Notes: generated by a model from the letters alone, not told the origin. A DNA stretch of 64,000 nucleotides from G963662985 sp963662985 (GCA_963662985.1 OY760066.1:124001-188000), one strand, 5' to 3'. Shown: positions 25,997 through 35,774, counted from the first letter of the stretch. Numbers and translations are program-made.

Positions 25997-28659
25997 GAAT
26001 CATCACTTTCATTAAGGATTATTTGGTTTATGATTTGCGCAGTAGTGTTAACAATGGGAGCATACATGATAGTGCGATGAGTTCCTGAAATAGGAATTAT
26101 TTGATATTGATTGGGCGCTAGATAATCCCATAGTTTTGGATATAAATAACTCGTTTCTCGTTGGGTATGGAAAATGATTACTTTTTGATTTATTGGCGAT
26201 ATGCGAGTGGTTGCACCTATATAAATATTCGCTTTATTTACTCTTTGATATCTTTCCCATTCAAATGGACTGTCAGAGGGATCCTTATCTGAGATAAAAT
26301 CTTTTGCACGAATAATAAATGGTATTTTTTGATTAAGAGGAATAATGACTAGTTTAAATATATTTCTGAGAATCTTTTTGGCATATTTTGATATTTTTTG
26401 GATAAATGACTCTTTTTCAAAATGCAAAATGTTGTCTTTGTCATAATAAGGCTTTTGATATTCGAGTCCAGCTCCAAGCCATCTTGTATAGGGTGGCAAT
26501 TTTGCTCTTTTATAATCATCAACATTCGAGATCAGCTCAGAATCAAAAAGAAAAATAACTGCTTTTTTTCCAAGCGATTCGAACATCTCTGCCATTTTAA
26601 AAATAAAAAGTCCACCTAATGAATGTCCACCTAAATAATATGGTTCTTCATTTTGGAGATTAATGATTTGTTCACAATAATTTTTTGCTATTGTTTCAAG
26701 ATTAATTGGCGGCATCATATCGCTATCAAGACCAGTAGCGCGGATTCCATACACATTAAATTGATTTGTGATTTTTTCAGATATGGGTTGATATTGAACT
26801 ATATCTCCACCGATGCCATGAATAAAGAAAATGTTCTTGTGAGCGTTTCGATCTTTTAATTTGTAGATGTTTTTTGTTGTTGAATAACTTTTATGATCGA
26901 TTTGAGCAGCAAATTCTTCCAAGGTAGGATATTCTAAGATGGTTGCAAGTGGTATGTTGATATTTAATGCTTGATTTATGAGTGGCATTATTCTGGCGAT
27001 TAAGATCGAGTGTCCACCAATATCATAAAAATTATCATCAAGGTTAATATGAGGGCGATTAAGATATTTTTTCCAGATTTCTGCAATAATCTGTTGCGTG
27101 GGTGTATATTTAACTTCTTGAAATTCATCTTCACTTTTTTTCTCAAGCATCAGTTGTTTTATCTTTTTAATATCCACTTTCCCATTTAGATTAATTGGAA
27201 ATTCTTTACAAAAATAAATCTGTGAAGGAATCATATAGTGAGGTATATGATCTTTTAAAAATTCTTTAAGATCGGTAAGATTTTGTTTTGTACCTGTATA
27301 AACAGCAATAAGTTGATCCCCTGATAAACTTGTTTGTTTAAGATAAGCAATGACATTTGTGATGGCTGGATTTGCTTTGAATGCGTTTTCTATTAAATTC
27401 AATTCAACTCGATAACCATTATATTTGACTTGACGGTCAGCTCTGCCCACAAATTCTAGGTTTCCATCTGGACGCTGTCTTACTAAGTCTCCAGTTTTAT
27501 AAACTCTTTTATTCTCACTATTAATATTAATTTCTAAAAACGCTTGGGCTGTTTTTTCAGGTAGATTTAAATATCCATCGGCTACACTTGAACCACCAAT
27601 ATATAACTCTCCTATTTCTCCTTGTTTAACTTCTTTTTTCTCATTATCTAAAATGTAAACAGAATATCCAGGTATTGCTTTACCAATTGATACTTCTCCA
27701 AAATTTTGTTGATCTTTTAAATCGTTGGATATCTCTGCTACTGTAGCTACTACAGTTGTTTCCGTTGGACCATAACTATTGATGAGTTTTACATTTTTTA
27801 GATTTAATGATTGCCATTGTTTTAAATAAGATACATGGGCTTTTTCACCACCTATGACAACAGTATCAATTAATTTAGGAAAAATATTTTTTTTATTTTG
27901 TAGATTTTCTACAATTAAATTCCAATATACAGTTGTTAGTGAAAGCTTGGTGATCTTTTTTTGATTACAATATTTTTCAAAGTTTTTGTATGAAGTAATA
28001 AACTCTTCATTTCTTAAAACTAAAATTCCATCTTGTACTAATATAGGAAATATTTCTTCAATACTTGAATCAAAATTTATTGTTGAAAATTGAAGATATT
28101 TATCTTGATCTGTTATTGAATAAGATTGAATGATTGCTTTTACAAAATTATCAAGTGCACGATGAGATACTATCACCCCTTTTGGTAGAGCTGTTGTCCC
28201 TGATGTGTAAATAACAAAGGCTTTTTTTGCTAAATCTATATCCGGAAGAGGTAAGGGAAGGTGTTTTTGTTTTAACTGTTCAATAAAAATAAATTTTTTA
28301 TCTTCTGGAAAAATAGTAGATTGTTTTAGTGATGTAATAATAAGGTCTATGCCAGAATTGGAAAGAATATAGTCTTTTGTCTTCTCAGGTAATTTTTCAT
28401 CCAAAGGTGTATAGGCGTAACCTGCAAGATGAATCGCAAAAATCGCTGCAATTTGTTCCATTGAACGTGGCAAAGAAAGCCCAATTATTTCATTCTTTGA
28501 GTCTGCATTTTTTATCGCATAATATATTTGTGCAATTTTTTTAGCAAATTCTTTTTTGGAATATTGGTTAAATTCAGATTCTATAATAATCTCATCAGGG
28601 TTACTGATGAGATTATTAATTATTTTGTTATATATAGTATCGTTTACAAAATTTGACAT
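25993..28659 (-). CDS. Single-module NRPS-like enzyme: adenylation, carrier, thioesterase (A-T-TE)
   Basis: 888 residues. Adenylation domain about 1-505: AFVIYTSGTTALPKGVIVSH (A3), INFDSSIEEIF with the amino-group-binding Asp197 (A4), NSYGPTETT (A5), YKTGDLVRQRPDGN (A7) and NGKVD with Lys494 (A10). Carrier domain about 515-590: DDNFYDIGGHSILIAR with Ser551. Thioesterase about 605-888: FIHGIGGD, YLGGHSLGGLF with Ser680, and a late SGTHRTI with candidate His. There is no condensation domain, so it cannot make a peptide alone. It could release, dimerise or transfer one activated amino acid. It lies 7 bases after the BcsB-like gene inside the EPS operon, pointing to an amino-acid-modified or associated product. 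Confidence 0.9.
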   Translation of the reverse strand: MSNFVNDTIYNKIINNLISNPDEIIIESEFNQYSKKEFAKKIAQIYYAIKNADSKNEIIGLSLPRSMEQIAAIFAIHLAGYAYTPLDEKLPEKTKDYILSNSGIDLIITSLKQSTIFPEDKKFIFIEQLKQKHLPLPLPDIDLAKKAFVIYTSGTTALPKGVIVSHRALDNFVKAIIQSYSITDQDKYLQFSTINFDSSIEEIFPILVQDGILVLRNEEFITSYKNFEKYCNQKKITKLSLTTVYWNLIVENLQNKKNIFPKLIDTVVIGGEKAHVSYLKQWQSLNLKNVKLINSYGPTETTVVATVAEISNDLKDQQNFGEVSIGKAIPGYSVYILDNEKKEVKQGEIGELYIGGSSVADGYLNLPEKTAQAFLEININSENKRVYKTGDLVRQRPDGNLEFVGRADRQVKYNGYRVELNLIENAFKANPAITNVIAYLKQTSLSGDQLIAVYTGTKQNLTDLKEFLKDHIPHYMIPSQIYFCKEFPINLNGKVDIKKIKQLMLEKKSEDEFQEVKYTPTQQIIAEIWKKYLNRPHINLDDNFYDIGGHSILIARIMPLINQALNINIPLATILEYPTLEEFAAQIDHKSYSTTKNIYKLKDRNAHKNIFFIHGIGGDIVQYQPISEKITNQFNVYGIRATGLDSDMMPPINLETIAKNYCEQIINLQNEEPYYLGGHSLGGLFIFKMAEMFESLGKKAVIFLFDSELISNVDDYKRAKLPPYTRWLGAGLEYQKPYYDKDNILHFEKESFIQKISKYAKKILRNIFKLVIIPLNQKIPFIIRAKDFISDKDPSDSPFEWERYQRVNKANIYIGATTRISPINQKVIIFHTQRETSYLYPKLWDYLAPNQYQIIPISGTHRTIMYAPIVNTTAQIINQIILNESDDS

Positions 28660-28666
28660 TTCCCAC

Positions 28667-30931
28667 TTATTTTTTCTTTTTCCTTATAAACAACGGTATG
28701 ATCATGATGCCAATTGCAGCGATGAAAGAAATGATTGCTACTTGCAAAATTGGATCTCTAAAATCAAGGTTTGCATCTTGTTCGATTGGTGTGATCGTAA
28801 TGTTGCTTATATCTGTTGTATCATTTAGATTAATTTCCGTCGTACCATTCGTTGTTGTATTTGTTTGATCTTCAGTGCCAGTTGTTGCTGTTTGACCTTG
28901 GTTTGTTTCGCTGGTGTTTTCTGTATTATCGGCAATCTCTGGGAAATATTCCCGTGGGGTTGAAACACGATATGAATACACTTGATCATCAAGGACTACA
29001 CCAAGATTGCCAAAAAAGGCATTATTATTCATTGATAAGGCTACACCTGAATTTCGTAAACCTTGTTGAGTTTCACCAAGAACAAAAATGGGGGTATTCA
29101 CAGAATCAGAATTTCGCATTGGTATGATAATATACCCAACATCTACTCCTACGGGAGCTTCATATGAGACAGTGGCATGATTTACAATAACTTGGTTGTT
29201 CTCATCAAATTCAAGTGGCAAAACGTCAGAATAATTTGACAAGGCTTGTATTTCACTAGGTAGACCAATTATTATTTCTTGATTCTTATTTATTGCAGAA
29301 AAATCATAAGTTACATCTACATTTGAGGCAAAATTCTTGTAATTTGTGCCAAGTTCATATGAGATATAGGTTGCGTTTTCTTTTGCAATTTGATTTCCTT
29401 CAGGCATGATGAATGTAATCGGGTTCAGCGTATCGTATTTTGTGAGGATTTCAGGGTAAACAGCAAGATCTTCAATTTTGTTTTGAGTTGTATTTGCTGT
29501 CGCAGGAATTAGATCAAAATTAGCGGTAGAGTCGTTGAAGACAGTGAACCAAACCGGATTAAGATTGTTTTCATTCATACATATATTGATTGGCACCAAG
29601 TTAATCACAAATTGAATTACATTTTCGCCTTCAAAGAGATACGTTGCAGGAATGGGTATTTCTCTGGTGAGTTGTTGATCAGATTGTTTATCAAAGAATA
29701 AGATACCATCCACTAATTCTCCGTTTACTCGAACGGTTACGCCTGAAGCGTTTTTGTTGACTAAATCAGAAAAATCATAGTGTAGATTGAATGTGGACTT
29801 CTCTGTAGATTTATAACCATAAGGAATATAAAATGAATAGTTCATCCAGTTAAGACCCACGTTTGCAGATGTTCTGTTTTCGTAACCAAAGGTATCGATT
29901 GTAATTTCAGAAAATTCAGGATTATACGCTAGAGAGTTATCTATGTTTAAATCCTTGATGAGCGCAACATTGATAAAATTATATGGAATGCGAAGTTCAT
30001 CATAAAGAATTGATTTGCTTGCTAAGAGTAGCCCTTCTTCTGAATTTGATGTGATGATAAATATGCCTCGTGCATTGTTCCATGGAGATTGATGTAATTC
30101 AAGATAACCATTTTCTTGTGGAATGGTTTGATTTAGTCTGGTAATATTCTGAATTTCTGATGGAAAATCTGAATATTGACCTACAAATACAAAATGATTA
30201 TTTTCTTTTTCTGTTTGGGTTACATCTGCCCAAGATCGAACTTCAAAATTTTCAGAACCATTGAATAGGGCGCCTAATGCAGCACTTGCGTTCATGGCTG
30301 CTAAAACTGTTTGTTCGTCAGCTGCATCTGGGAGAATTAAATATGTTTTTACAAGAGTGGGTAAGGAATTTTGCATATAAAAAGGATAGGGAAAGCTCCT
30401 GATATCTGTTGAAATCGCAGCTTCTGCAAATGACATTGTGACAACTGAATCATTATTTATATGCAATAATGCTGCTGAATCGCGATCACAGTCATCATTT
30501 TGGTAACTAAATTCAATCTCTTGAATGCCATCTACTTCCCCTACTCGTAATATGTAGTGAGGAATTGTAACTTGGACGACTTTATCTGTATCTCTGGCAA
30601 CTGCCAAAACATCTACAAGAAGGCCATTGGCATAAACACTTAGATAACCTGTTGTAGATGCGGATAGTTCTAAGATCAACTCTGTGTTAAGTGTAATTTT
30701 CATATCGCTGGTGAATCTCAAATGACCAGGGAGATTAAAGCTATACACTACAGATGATAAAGGTCCTTCTAGTAAAGCATCTTCCCATCCAAGTTCTTCA
30801 AATGTAAAATCTCCACTTTGAAGTTCTTGCTGGATTTCCTGAGCGTTCGTTGATATGGTGGTTCCGGCAATTGAAAAAAGAAGTAACAATGAAAGAATTA
30901 TTGAAAATAATTTTTGACTCTTCTTGTTCAT
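28667..30931 (-). CDS. BcsB-like cellulose synthase regulatory subunit family protein
   Basis: About 754 residues with a signal peptide (KLFSIILSLLLLFSIAGTT), a large exported region and a C-terminal membrane anchor (LQVAIISFIAAIGIMIIPLF) ending in basic residues. The body resembles BcsB: repeated beta-rich carbohydrate-binding segments (YSFNLPGHLRFTSDMKITLN) and flavodoxin-like parts (LVKTYLILPDAADEQTVLAA, NHFVFVGQYSDFPSEI). A Thr/Asn-rich linker precedes the anchor. In cellulose synthesis BcsB guides the nascent chain across the envelope beside BcsA. ATG at 30931 follows AAAGGT; a TTG 15 bases earlier lies inside the preceding gene. It is directly downstream of a membrane GT2, its probable partner. 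Confidence 0.85.
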   Translation of the reverse strand: MNKKSQKLFSIILSLLLLFSIAGTTISTNAQEIQQELQSGDFTFEELGWEDALLEGPLSSVVYSFNLPGHLRFTSDMKITLNTELILELSASTTGYLSVYANGLLVDVLAVARDTDKVVQVTIPHYILRVGEVDGIQEIEFSYQNDDCDRDSAALLHINNDSVVTMSFAEAAISTDIRSFPYPFYMQNSLPTLVKTYLILPDAADEQTVLAAMNASAALGALFNGSENFEVRSWADVTQTEKENNHFVFVGQYSDFPSEIQNITRLNQTIPQENGYLELHQSPWNNARGIFIITSNSEEGLLLASKSILYDELRIPYNFINVALIKDLNIDNSLAYNPEFSEITIDTFGYENRTSANVGLNWMNYSFYIPYGYKSTEKSTFNLHYDFSDLVNKNASGVTVRVNGELVDGILFFDKQSDQQLTREIPIPATYLFEGENVIQFVINLVPINICMNENNLNPVWFTVFNDSTANFDLIPATANTTQNKIEDLAVYPEILTKYDTLNPITFIMPEGNQIAKENATYISYELGTNYKNFASNVDVTYDFSAINKNQEIIIGLPSEIQALSNYSDVLPLEFDENNQVIVNHATVSYEAPVGVDVGYIIIPMRNSDSVNTPIFVLGETQQGLRNSGVALSMNNNAFFGNLGVVLDDQVYSYRVSTPREYFPEIADNTENTSETNQGQTATTGTEDQTNTTTNGTTEINLNDTTDISNITITPIEQDANLDFRDPILQVAIISFIAAIGIMIIPLFIRKKKK

Positions 30932-30935
30932 GGTT

Positions 30936-32114
30936 TTACCTTTCAATTTTTTTCCAAACGCTTGTTGATGTTTTAGTTAAAGACATCAAAAGCCCTAGTA
31001 ATAAAGAATAGTTGCTTATCGTTAAAAATCTAGCTAGCGTTGTAAGTTTTTTAATTTTTGATTGCTTATTTATTGCCTTATCTATAAGAGCAAAGAAGTA
31101 GAAGAGCACTTGAATGATCAATGTTATGATATATATGTACTGAGGTAGATAAAGTTGGTTTTGTTTGAATAATATAATTAAATTACTCATTAATAATAAT
31201 ATCACAAATATAGGTAAAAATAATCTTAATACTTTGTGCGAATAAAATTTCCATGCTAAAGAAAATGAATTAAATGGTTTTTTAATCACTTTTAGAGTAT
31301 TAAAACGTAGAGCTGACATTCTTTTTCTGCGGCCAATCTCATCTTGGTATGTGTCAGAAGCTTTTTCGTAAGATTTGGCTTGTGGTTCATATAAAAATAT
31401 TTTGTTATTTTTATACACATTCAATAATAGATAAGAATCATCATTAATACCTTCTTTGACATCTGGAATGGAAAACAATTCTTTTCTAATCGCTAAAATC
31501 TCTCCACAAGACCCCATACAACCACCAAGATTTGATTCTGCTTTTTTTATTTTATCTTCATAACGCCAGTATAATCCTTCGTTTTTTCCAATTTCATTTT
31601 CACTTTTATAAATATGTTTAGCTCCACTAACACCACCTACCATTGGATCTGAAAAAGGTTTGACTAAGTCTAGGATTGCTTCTTTGTTATACATATTATT
31701 TGCATCTGAGATAACCACTATTTCACCATTGATTAACTCTTTTGAATTCATCAATGCTTTTACTTTGCCTTTTCGTTCTGGAGAATAAGAAATTTTTATT
31801 TGATTGGTATATTTTTGCGAAATCTCAACGGTTTTGTCAGTTGAACCGTCTGCTGCGACGATAATTTCTAGTTTGTTTTCAGGATATGTCAACGATAAAG
31901 AATTTTTTATCTTTTCTTCTATTACACCTTCTTCGTTGAAAGCAGCGATTACTAATGAGACAAAAGGCAGGTTTTGTTGGGTTTGTTGGTCGTAATCTGT
32001 TAAAGAGTTAGGTTTAATTTTATCTAAAATTATAAGAATTAAAGGATAGCCTATATATACATATGCAATAATCAATGCATTTAAAATCAATAGGATTTCG
32101 ATAAAATTAGACAT
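30936..32114 (-). CDS. Membrane glycosyltransferase family 2, polysaccharide synthase-like
   Basis: 392 residues. One N-terminal helix (about 6-28) precedes a GT-A domain with VSLVIAAFNEEGVIEEKIKN, EIIVAADGSTDKTVEI, VVISDANNMYN (DxD-like), and the processive-type signatures GGCMGSCGE, NDDSYLLLN and EIGRRKRMSALRF, the last in the position of QxxRW. Three or four C-terminal helices follow. This is the layout of processive synthases of the IcaA/HasA/BcsA superfamily, although it is smaller than BcsA and has no PilZ domain. Next to a BcsB-like protein it could form a synthase-translocator pair. Its stop is 4 bases before the BcsB-like start, and it overlaps the upstream GT4 by 8 bases. Confidence 0.88.
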   Translation of the reverse strand: MSNFIEILLILNALIIAYVYIGYPLILIILDKIKPNSLTDYDQQTQQNLPFVSLVIAAFNEEGVIEEKIKNSLSLTYPENKLEIIVAADGSTDKTVEISQKYTNQIKISYSPERKGKVKALMNSKELINGEIVVISDANNMYNKEAILDLVKPFSDPMVGGVSGAKHIYKSENEIGKNEGLYWRYEDKIKKAESNLGGCMGSCGEILAIRKELFSIPDVKEGINDDSYLLLNVYKNNKIFLYEPQAKSYEKASDTYQDEIGRRKRMSALRFNTLKVIKKPFNSFSLAWKFYSHKVLRLFLPIFVILLLMSNLIILFKQNQLYLPQYIYIITLIIQVLFYFFALIDKAINKQSKIKKLTTLARFLTISNYSLLLGLLMSLTKTSTSVWKKIER

Positions 32115-33228
32115 TTAGTGCCTCTTTGTATTTTTCTATGATTATTTTTACAAGTATGTCTATGTCAAAATTCTGATGGATAAATTTCCGAGCATTTGTC
32201 TTTAATTGATTATGTCTTATCGGATTATCTTTCAATATTTCTACACATTTTATTATTTGGTCAATATTATGAAGTTCAAAGAAATATCCTGTTTGATCCT
32301 CTTGAATCAATTCTTTATTTCCTGGGACTTCCGATACAATGGGAACTACCTGACAACTCATTGATTCTAGGAGGGCATTTGAAATCCCTTCATGATCTGA
32401 GGCTAACAAAAAACAATCTGCTATTTGGAGATAAGGTAGGATGTTGTCCGTTTTTGGTAGAAAATGAATATGCTGGTTATCATGTTCTTGAAGCGTTTCT
32501 TTTTCTGAACCTTCCCCTATGAGAATTAATGCCGTATTCTTATTCATTTTTGAAAAATAATTCCAGGCAGTAATTAAATCAATTATATTTTTATTTTTTA
32601 CAAATCTACCTGCATAGATACCAATAAATGAGGCTGTGATATTTAATTCTTGTTTTTGTTTTTGCTTTAAATCTTCTTGTAGTGGAATAAATTTGTTTGA
32701 ATCAATTCCGTTAAAAATTTTGATAATCTTTTTGTCAGGGATGTTTTCCTCTTTTAATTCTTGGATAATTTGATCAGATATTCCAAAAAAGCCTGACGTT
32801 GTATTTTTAATTTGAGTAAATCTTAATTTGCCTAAGATTTTTCTTTTTAGTCTTTTAATATCACTGCCAGTACCGCTATTTAGAATTTTTATCAAATATG
32901 GAATTTTATATAAACGATTCGCTATCAGCGCTGTGGTGGAGGTAGAAATTAGGTCATAGGAATGGATTAAATCTGGTTTAATTTTTTTTATTTCATTTAA
33001 CGCAGTGACAATATAATTGATTGCTGAGAGTATTTTTATTTTTGATGTTTTTGTCCTGATGATCTCTGCACCATTGAGTTCTTCTTTAGGGAGTGTGTTT
33101 TGTTCGGCTCTTGTGATAACAGTTACATCTATCCCATATTTGATAAAGAATGGAATTTGTTCTAAAAGTTGCCGTTCAGCACCTCCAACATGAGGATAAA
33201 AAGAATGAATGAGCATAATTACTTTCAT
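32107..33228 (-). CDS. Glycosyltransferase family 4
   Basis: 373 residues, GT-B fold. The N-terminus MKVIMLIHSFYPHVGGAERQ is the GT4 hallmark. IGIYAGRFVKNKNIIDLI starts the C-terminal nucleotide-sugar domain. The EX7E motif is seen in DHEGISNALLESMSCQVVPI, with the first Glu at EGISNALLE. It adds a sugar with retention of configuration to the lipid-linked repeat unit in the cytoplasm. It overlaps both neighbours (4 bases with the upstream GT4, 8 with the downstream GT2), as expected for stoichiometric production in the EPS operon. Donor sugar not predictable. Confidence 0.92.
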   Translation of the reverse strand: MKVIMLIHSFYPHVGGAERQLLEQIPFFIKYGIDVTVITRAEQNTLPKEELNGAEIIRTKTSKIKILSAINYIVTALNEIKKIKPDLIHSYDLISTSTTALIANRLYKIPYLIKILNSGTGSDIKRLKRKILGKLRFTQIKNTTSGFFGISDQIIQELKEENIPDKKIIKIFNGIDSNKFIPLQEDLKQKQKQELNITASFIGIYAGRFVKNKNIIDLITAWNYFSKMNKNTALILIGEGSEKETLQEHDNQHIHFLPKTDNILPYLQIADCFLLASDHEGISNALLESMSCQVVPIVSEVPGNKELIQEDQTGYFFELHNIDQIIKCVEILKDNPIRHNQLKTNARKFIHQNFDIDILVKIIIEKYKEALNV

Positions 33229-34322
33229 TTTTTCACCTCTAGTATTTTAGAATATTCGGTACATGTTTTTTTCCACCATGATTGAATGGAAAAAAATTCA
33301 TGGATAATTTCTTGGTTTTTGACACACATTTTCTCGCATGTTTGTGGATTTTCTTTTAAAAAGAGAATTTCTTCTTTTAGTTTTTGGATATCCCCTACGG
33401 GAAAGATGAGGCCGGAGCTGCTATTGATTATTTGAGGAATTTCACCAACAGGTGTAGCAATGACGGGAAGGCCAGCTGCCATTGCTTCTAAGATGGCTAG
33501 TGGGAGCCCTTCATTTTGTGACGAAAGTAAGAAAATATCGGCAGCTAAAAGAAATTTTGTTACATCTTCTTGTAGTCCATGAAAAACTATTTTATTTTCC
33601 GGGATACTGAGCGATCTAGATAGCTCTATTAGGCTTTGTTTTTCTTTTCCATCTCCGACGATATTCAATGTAAAGTTTTCATCTTCAAGTAATACTAAAG
33701 CAAATGCTTTAATTATCGTATCAATTCGTTTGACCTTGGCTAGCCGGCCAACAAAAATTAATTCAAAATCGTTTATTTTCTCTTGATAGTCTCTTCTAAT
33801 CAAAGATGAAAATGTGGGGATACCATTTGGCATATATATCATTTTTTTAGAGATACATCTTGGGCTGTCTTCGATAATCCGATTTGTAACAACAAAGATT
33901 TTTTTTGCAAAAAAAAGGAAAAAATTTCTTAAGATTTTTTTTAATCCCGAAAAAACAAATAATTCTGAATGAAGGGTGGCTACAAATGGGATTCTGGTAA
34001 TAATTGATATCAAACCACCAAGAAGATGTGAGTACAAAAGATGAGTATGAATTAAATCAAATTTTTCAGTTTTAATGTAATTCAATATTTTTTGAAATCT
34101 TTTTAAATCTAATAACTCACGTTTCTTGTCTGACTCAAAAACGACTGCTTCAACATTTAATTCTACGAGTTGTTTATAAATTGAATCGTTTCGATATAGA
34201 TTGAGAACACCCACCTTCATGGTGATAGAATCATCATTTTTTGTGATGTTTGCAAAATTTACAAGAAGTTTTTCCGCCCCGCCCATATTTAAACTGTCAA
34301 TCAGAAGAAATAATTTAATCAT
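33225..34322 (-). CDS. Glycosyltransferase family 4
   Basis: 365 residues, GT-B fold. It starts MIKLFLLIDSLNMGGAEKLL, the glycine-rich GT4 N-terminus. The C-terminal domain has FELIFVGRLAKVKRIDTIIK, IVFHGLQEDVTKFLLAADIF and the EX7E motif in SQNEGLPLAILEAMAAGLPV. One hydrophobic stretch near residue 125-140 may associate with the membrane. It overlaps the flippase gene upstream and the next GT4 downstream by 4 bases each. It probably adds one residue of the EPS repeat unit. Confidence 0.93.
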   Translation of the reverse strand: MIKLFLLIDSLNMGGAEKLLVNFANITKNDDSITMKVGVLNLYRNDSIYKQLVELNVEAVVFESDKKRELLDLKRFQKILNYIKTEKFDLIHTHLLYSHLLGGLISIITRIPFVATLHSELFVFSGLKKILRNFFLFFAKKIFVVTNRIIEDSPRCISKKMIYMPNGIPTFSSLIRRDYQEKINDFELIFVGRLAKVKRIDTIIKAFALVLLEDENFTLNIVGDGKEKQSLIELSRSLSIPENKIVFHGLQEDVTKFLLAADIFLLSSQNEGLPLAILEAMAAGLPVIATPVGEIPQIINSSSGLIFPVGDIQKLKEEILFLKENPQTCEKMCVKNQEIIHEFFSIQSWWKKTCTEYSKILEVKK

Positions 34323-35773
34323 GATTTTTTGCTAAATACTTTTTCTTTCATTTGTTTAAATAAGGTTGGTGCTAGTTTTGCGATGGTGAAGATATAAATG
34401 CTTGCACCAACAAGAGAGATAATGATGATTTGAATTATATTAATTTGGTCTCTGATCAAAAGACTTATTGGATAAACGACTACAAACATTAATATTGAGG
34501 CGATTAAAGGATTTTTAATTGAGTTAAAGAAATCCATAACAGTTATTCCAAATAGTTTATGACTAATAAATATGTCAATAAAAGTATAGGCTATGGGGGA
34601 AATCAGTAATATAACCAAAGAAATTGGGACAATCTCTTTGGTGTATTTGAAAGCAGTGAAGAGTGCTATAAAAATAATAGCGATACGATAGACAATGACC
34701 ATCATAAAAATCTTTAAATGATTATTTGCTTTTAATAAGTTACCAACATTATAGGTTATGGACAGGATCACATATTGAATTGAGAAAATCTTGATGACAG
34801 GGATAATTGATAACCAGTTATCCGGGTATACCATTTTAATAAGAGGATCTGTGACTAAGAATAATCCTATGCCCAATGGGAATGAGAAAATTGTCATGGC
34901 ATATACTGAGTTTTTAAATGTGGAAATGAGATGTTCACGATTGTCTTTTATCTGAGAAAACAGAGGAAATGAGACATTCGATATGGAAAGACTGATCTGT
35001 TTGACAAGATATTCTGGGATGCGGATGCCAATGGAATAAATCCCCATCATTGCGACTGAAAGGTAGCGACCGATGAGCCATTTATCTATCTGAAGTGCAA
35101 CCATTGCCAAAAACTGGATAATGAGCATTGAAAATCCAAATGAAAGGATTTTTTTTGCAGATTCTTTTGAAAAGATAAATTTGGGACGCCAAGGATTGAT
35201 TATCCAAAGAAAAACTGCACCAAAAAGAGCGCCGATCAAATTGCCAGTGATAACACTTACTGCACCAAATCCAAGCACGGCAAATAAAATTGATGAGGCG
35301 CTTTTGGTGATCTGATTCATTATATCTGGGACTAATTTTTTCTTAAAATCAATCTCTTTTTGTAATAACGAATCATGCACATTCATAAATGCAAAAATTG
35401 GAAAATATAAACAAAACAACCTAAAAAGCGGAATCACTCTTTGATCTGAAAAGTAATTTGCAATCCATGGTGCTAAAAACCAACCGATTACGGATAATAA
35501 AAGACTGTTGATTAGTAATATCCAAAATGCGGTTGATTTATTCTCTTCTGAATCGTCCACATATATGATCGCAGAGCCGATGCCAAGATCATTAAATAGG
35601 ATAAATATTGTACTCGCTGTAAGAGCATAGTTTGCTAATCCATATTCTTCAGGTGTAAGAAAGTAAGTGATAAATATACTTGTTATAAATATAAATGCTT
35701 TGCTTATATATTGACCTGAAAAACTCCATAATGAACCTTTTATTGCTTTTGTGGTCGCTTCGTTCATCGACAT
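34319..35773 (-). CDS. Wzx-type polysaccharide flippase
   Basis: About 484 residues and roughly 14 membrane helices in the MOP/MATE-like fold. The N-terminus (MSMNEATTKAIKGSLWSFSG) and the helix TYFLTPEEYGLANYALTAS match the polysaccharide-transport (Polysacc_synt/RfbX) family. YLSVAMMGIYSIGIRIPEYL is the repeat-type motif of the second half. It turns the undecaprenyl-linked repeat unit to the outside of the membrane. ATG at 35773 is preceded by GAGGTGG and starts one base after the stop of the Wzy-like gene; the frame extends further, but without SD. Overlaps the downstream GT4 by 4 bases. Confidence 0.93.
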   Translation of the reverse strand: MSMNEATTKAIKGSLWSFSGQYISKAFIFITSIFITYFLTPEEYGLANYALTASTIFILFNDLGIGSAIIYVDDSEENKSTAFWILLINSLLLSVIGWFLAPWIANYFSDQRVIPLFRLFCLYFPIFAFMNVHDSLLQKEIDFKKKLVPDIMNQITKSASSILFAVLGFGAVSVITGNLIGALFGAVFLWIINPWRPKFIFSKESAKKILSFGFSMLIIQFLAMVALQIDKWLIGRYLSVAMMGIYSIGIRIPEYLVKQISLSISNVSFPLFSQIKDNREHLISTFKNSVYAMTIFSFPLGIGLFLVTDPLIKMVYPDNWLSIIPVIKIFSIQYVILSITYNVGNLLKANNHLKIFMMVIVYRIAIIFIALFTAFKYTKEIVPISLVILLISPIAYTFIDIFISHKLFGITVMDFFNSIKNPLIASILMFVVVYPISLLIRDQINIIQIIIISLVGASIYIFTIAKLAPTLFKQMKEKVFSKKS

Positions 35774-35774
35774 T

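Noticed and set aside
25993..28659. Atromentin/ralfuranone-type keto-acid A-T-TE synthetase
   Set aside because: The adenylation domain retains the Asp that binds an alpha-amino group, which those enzymes lack; kept only as a distant alternative.
28667..32114. Calling the GT2/BcsB-like pair a cellulose synthase
   Set aside because: GT2 is far shorter than BcsA, lacks PilZ and has a divergent QxxRW region; no bcsC/bcsZ present. Product sugar cannot be stated.
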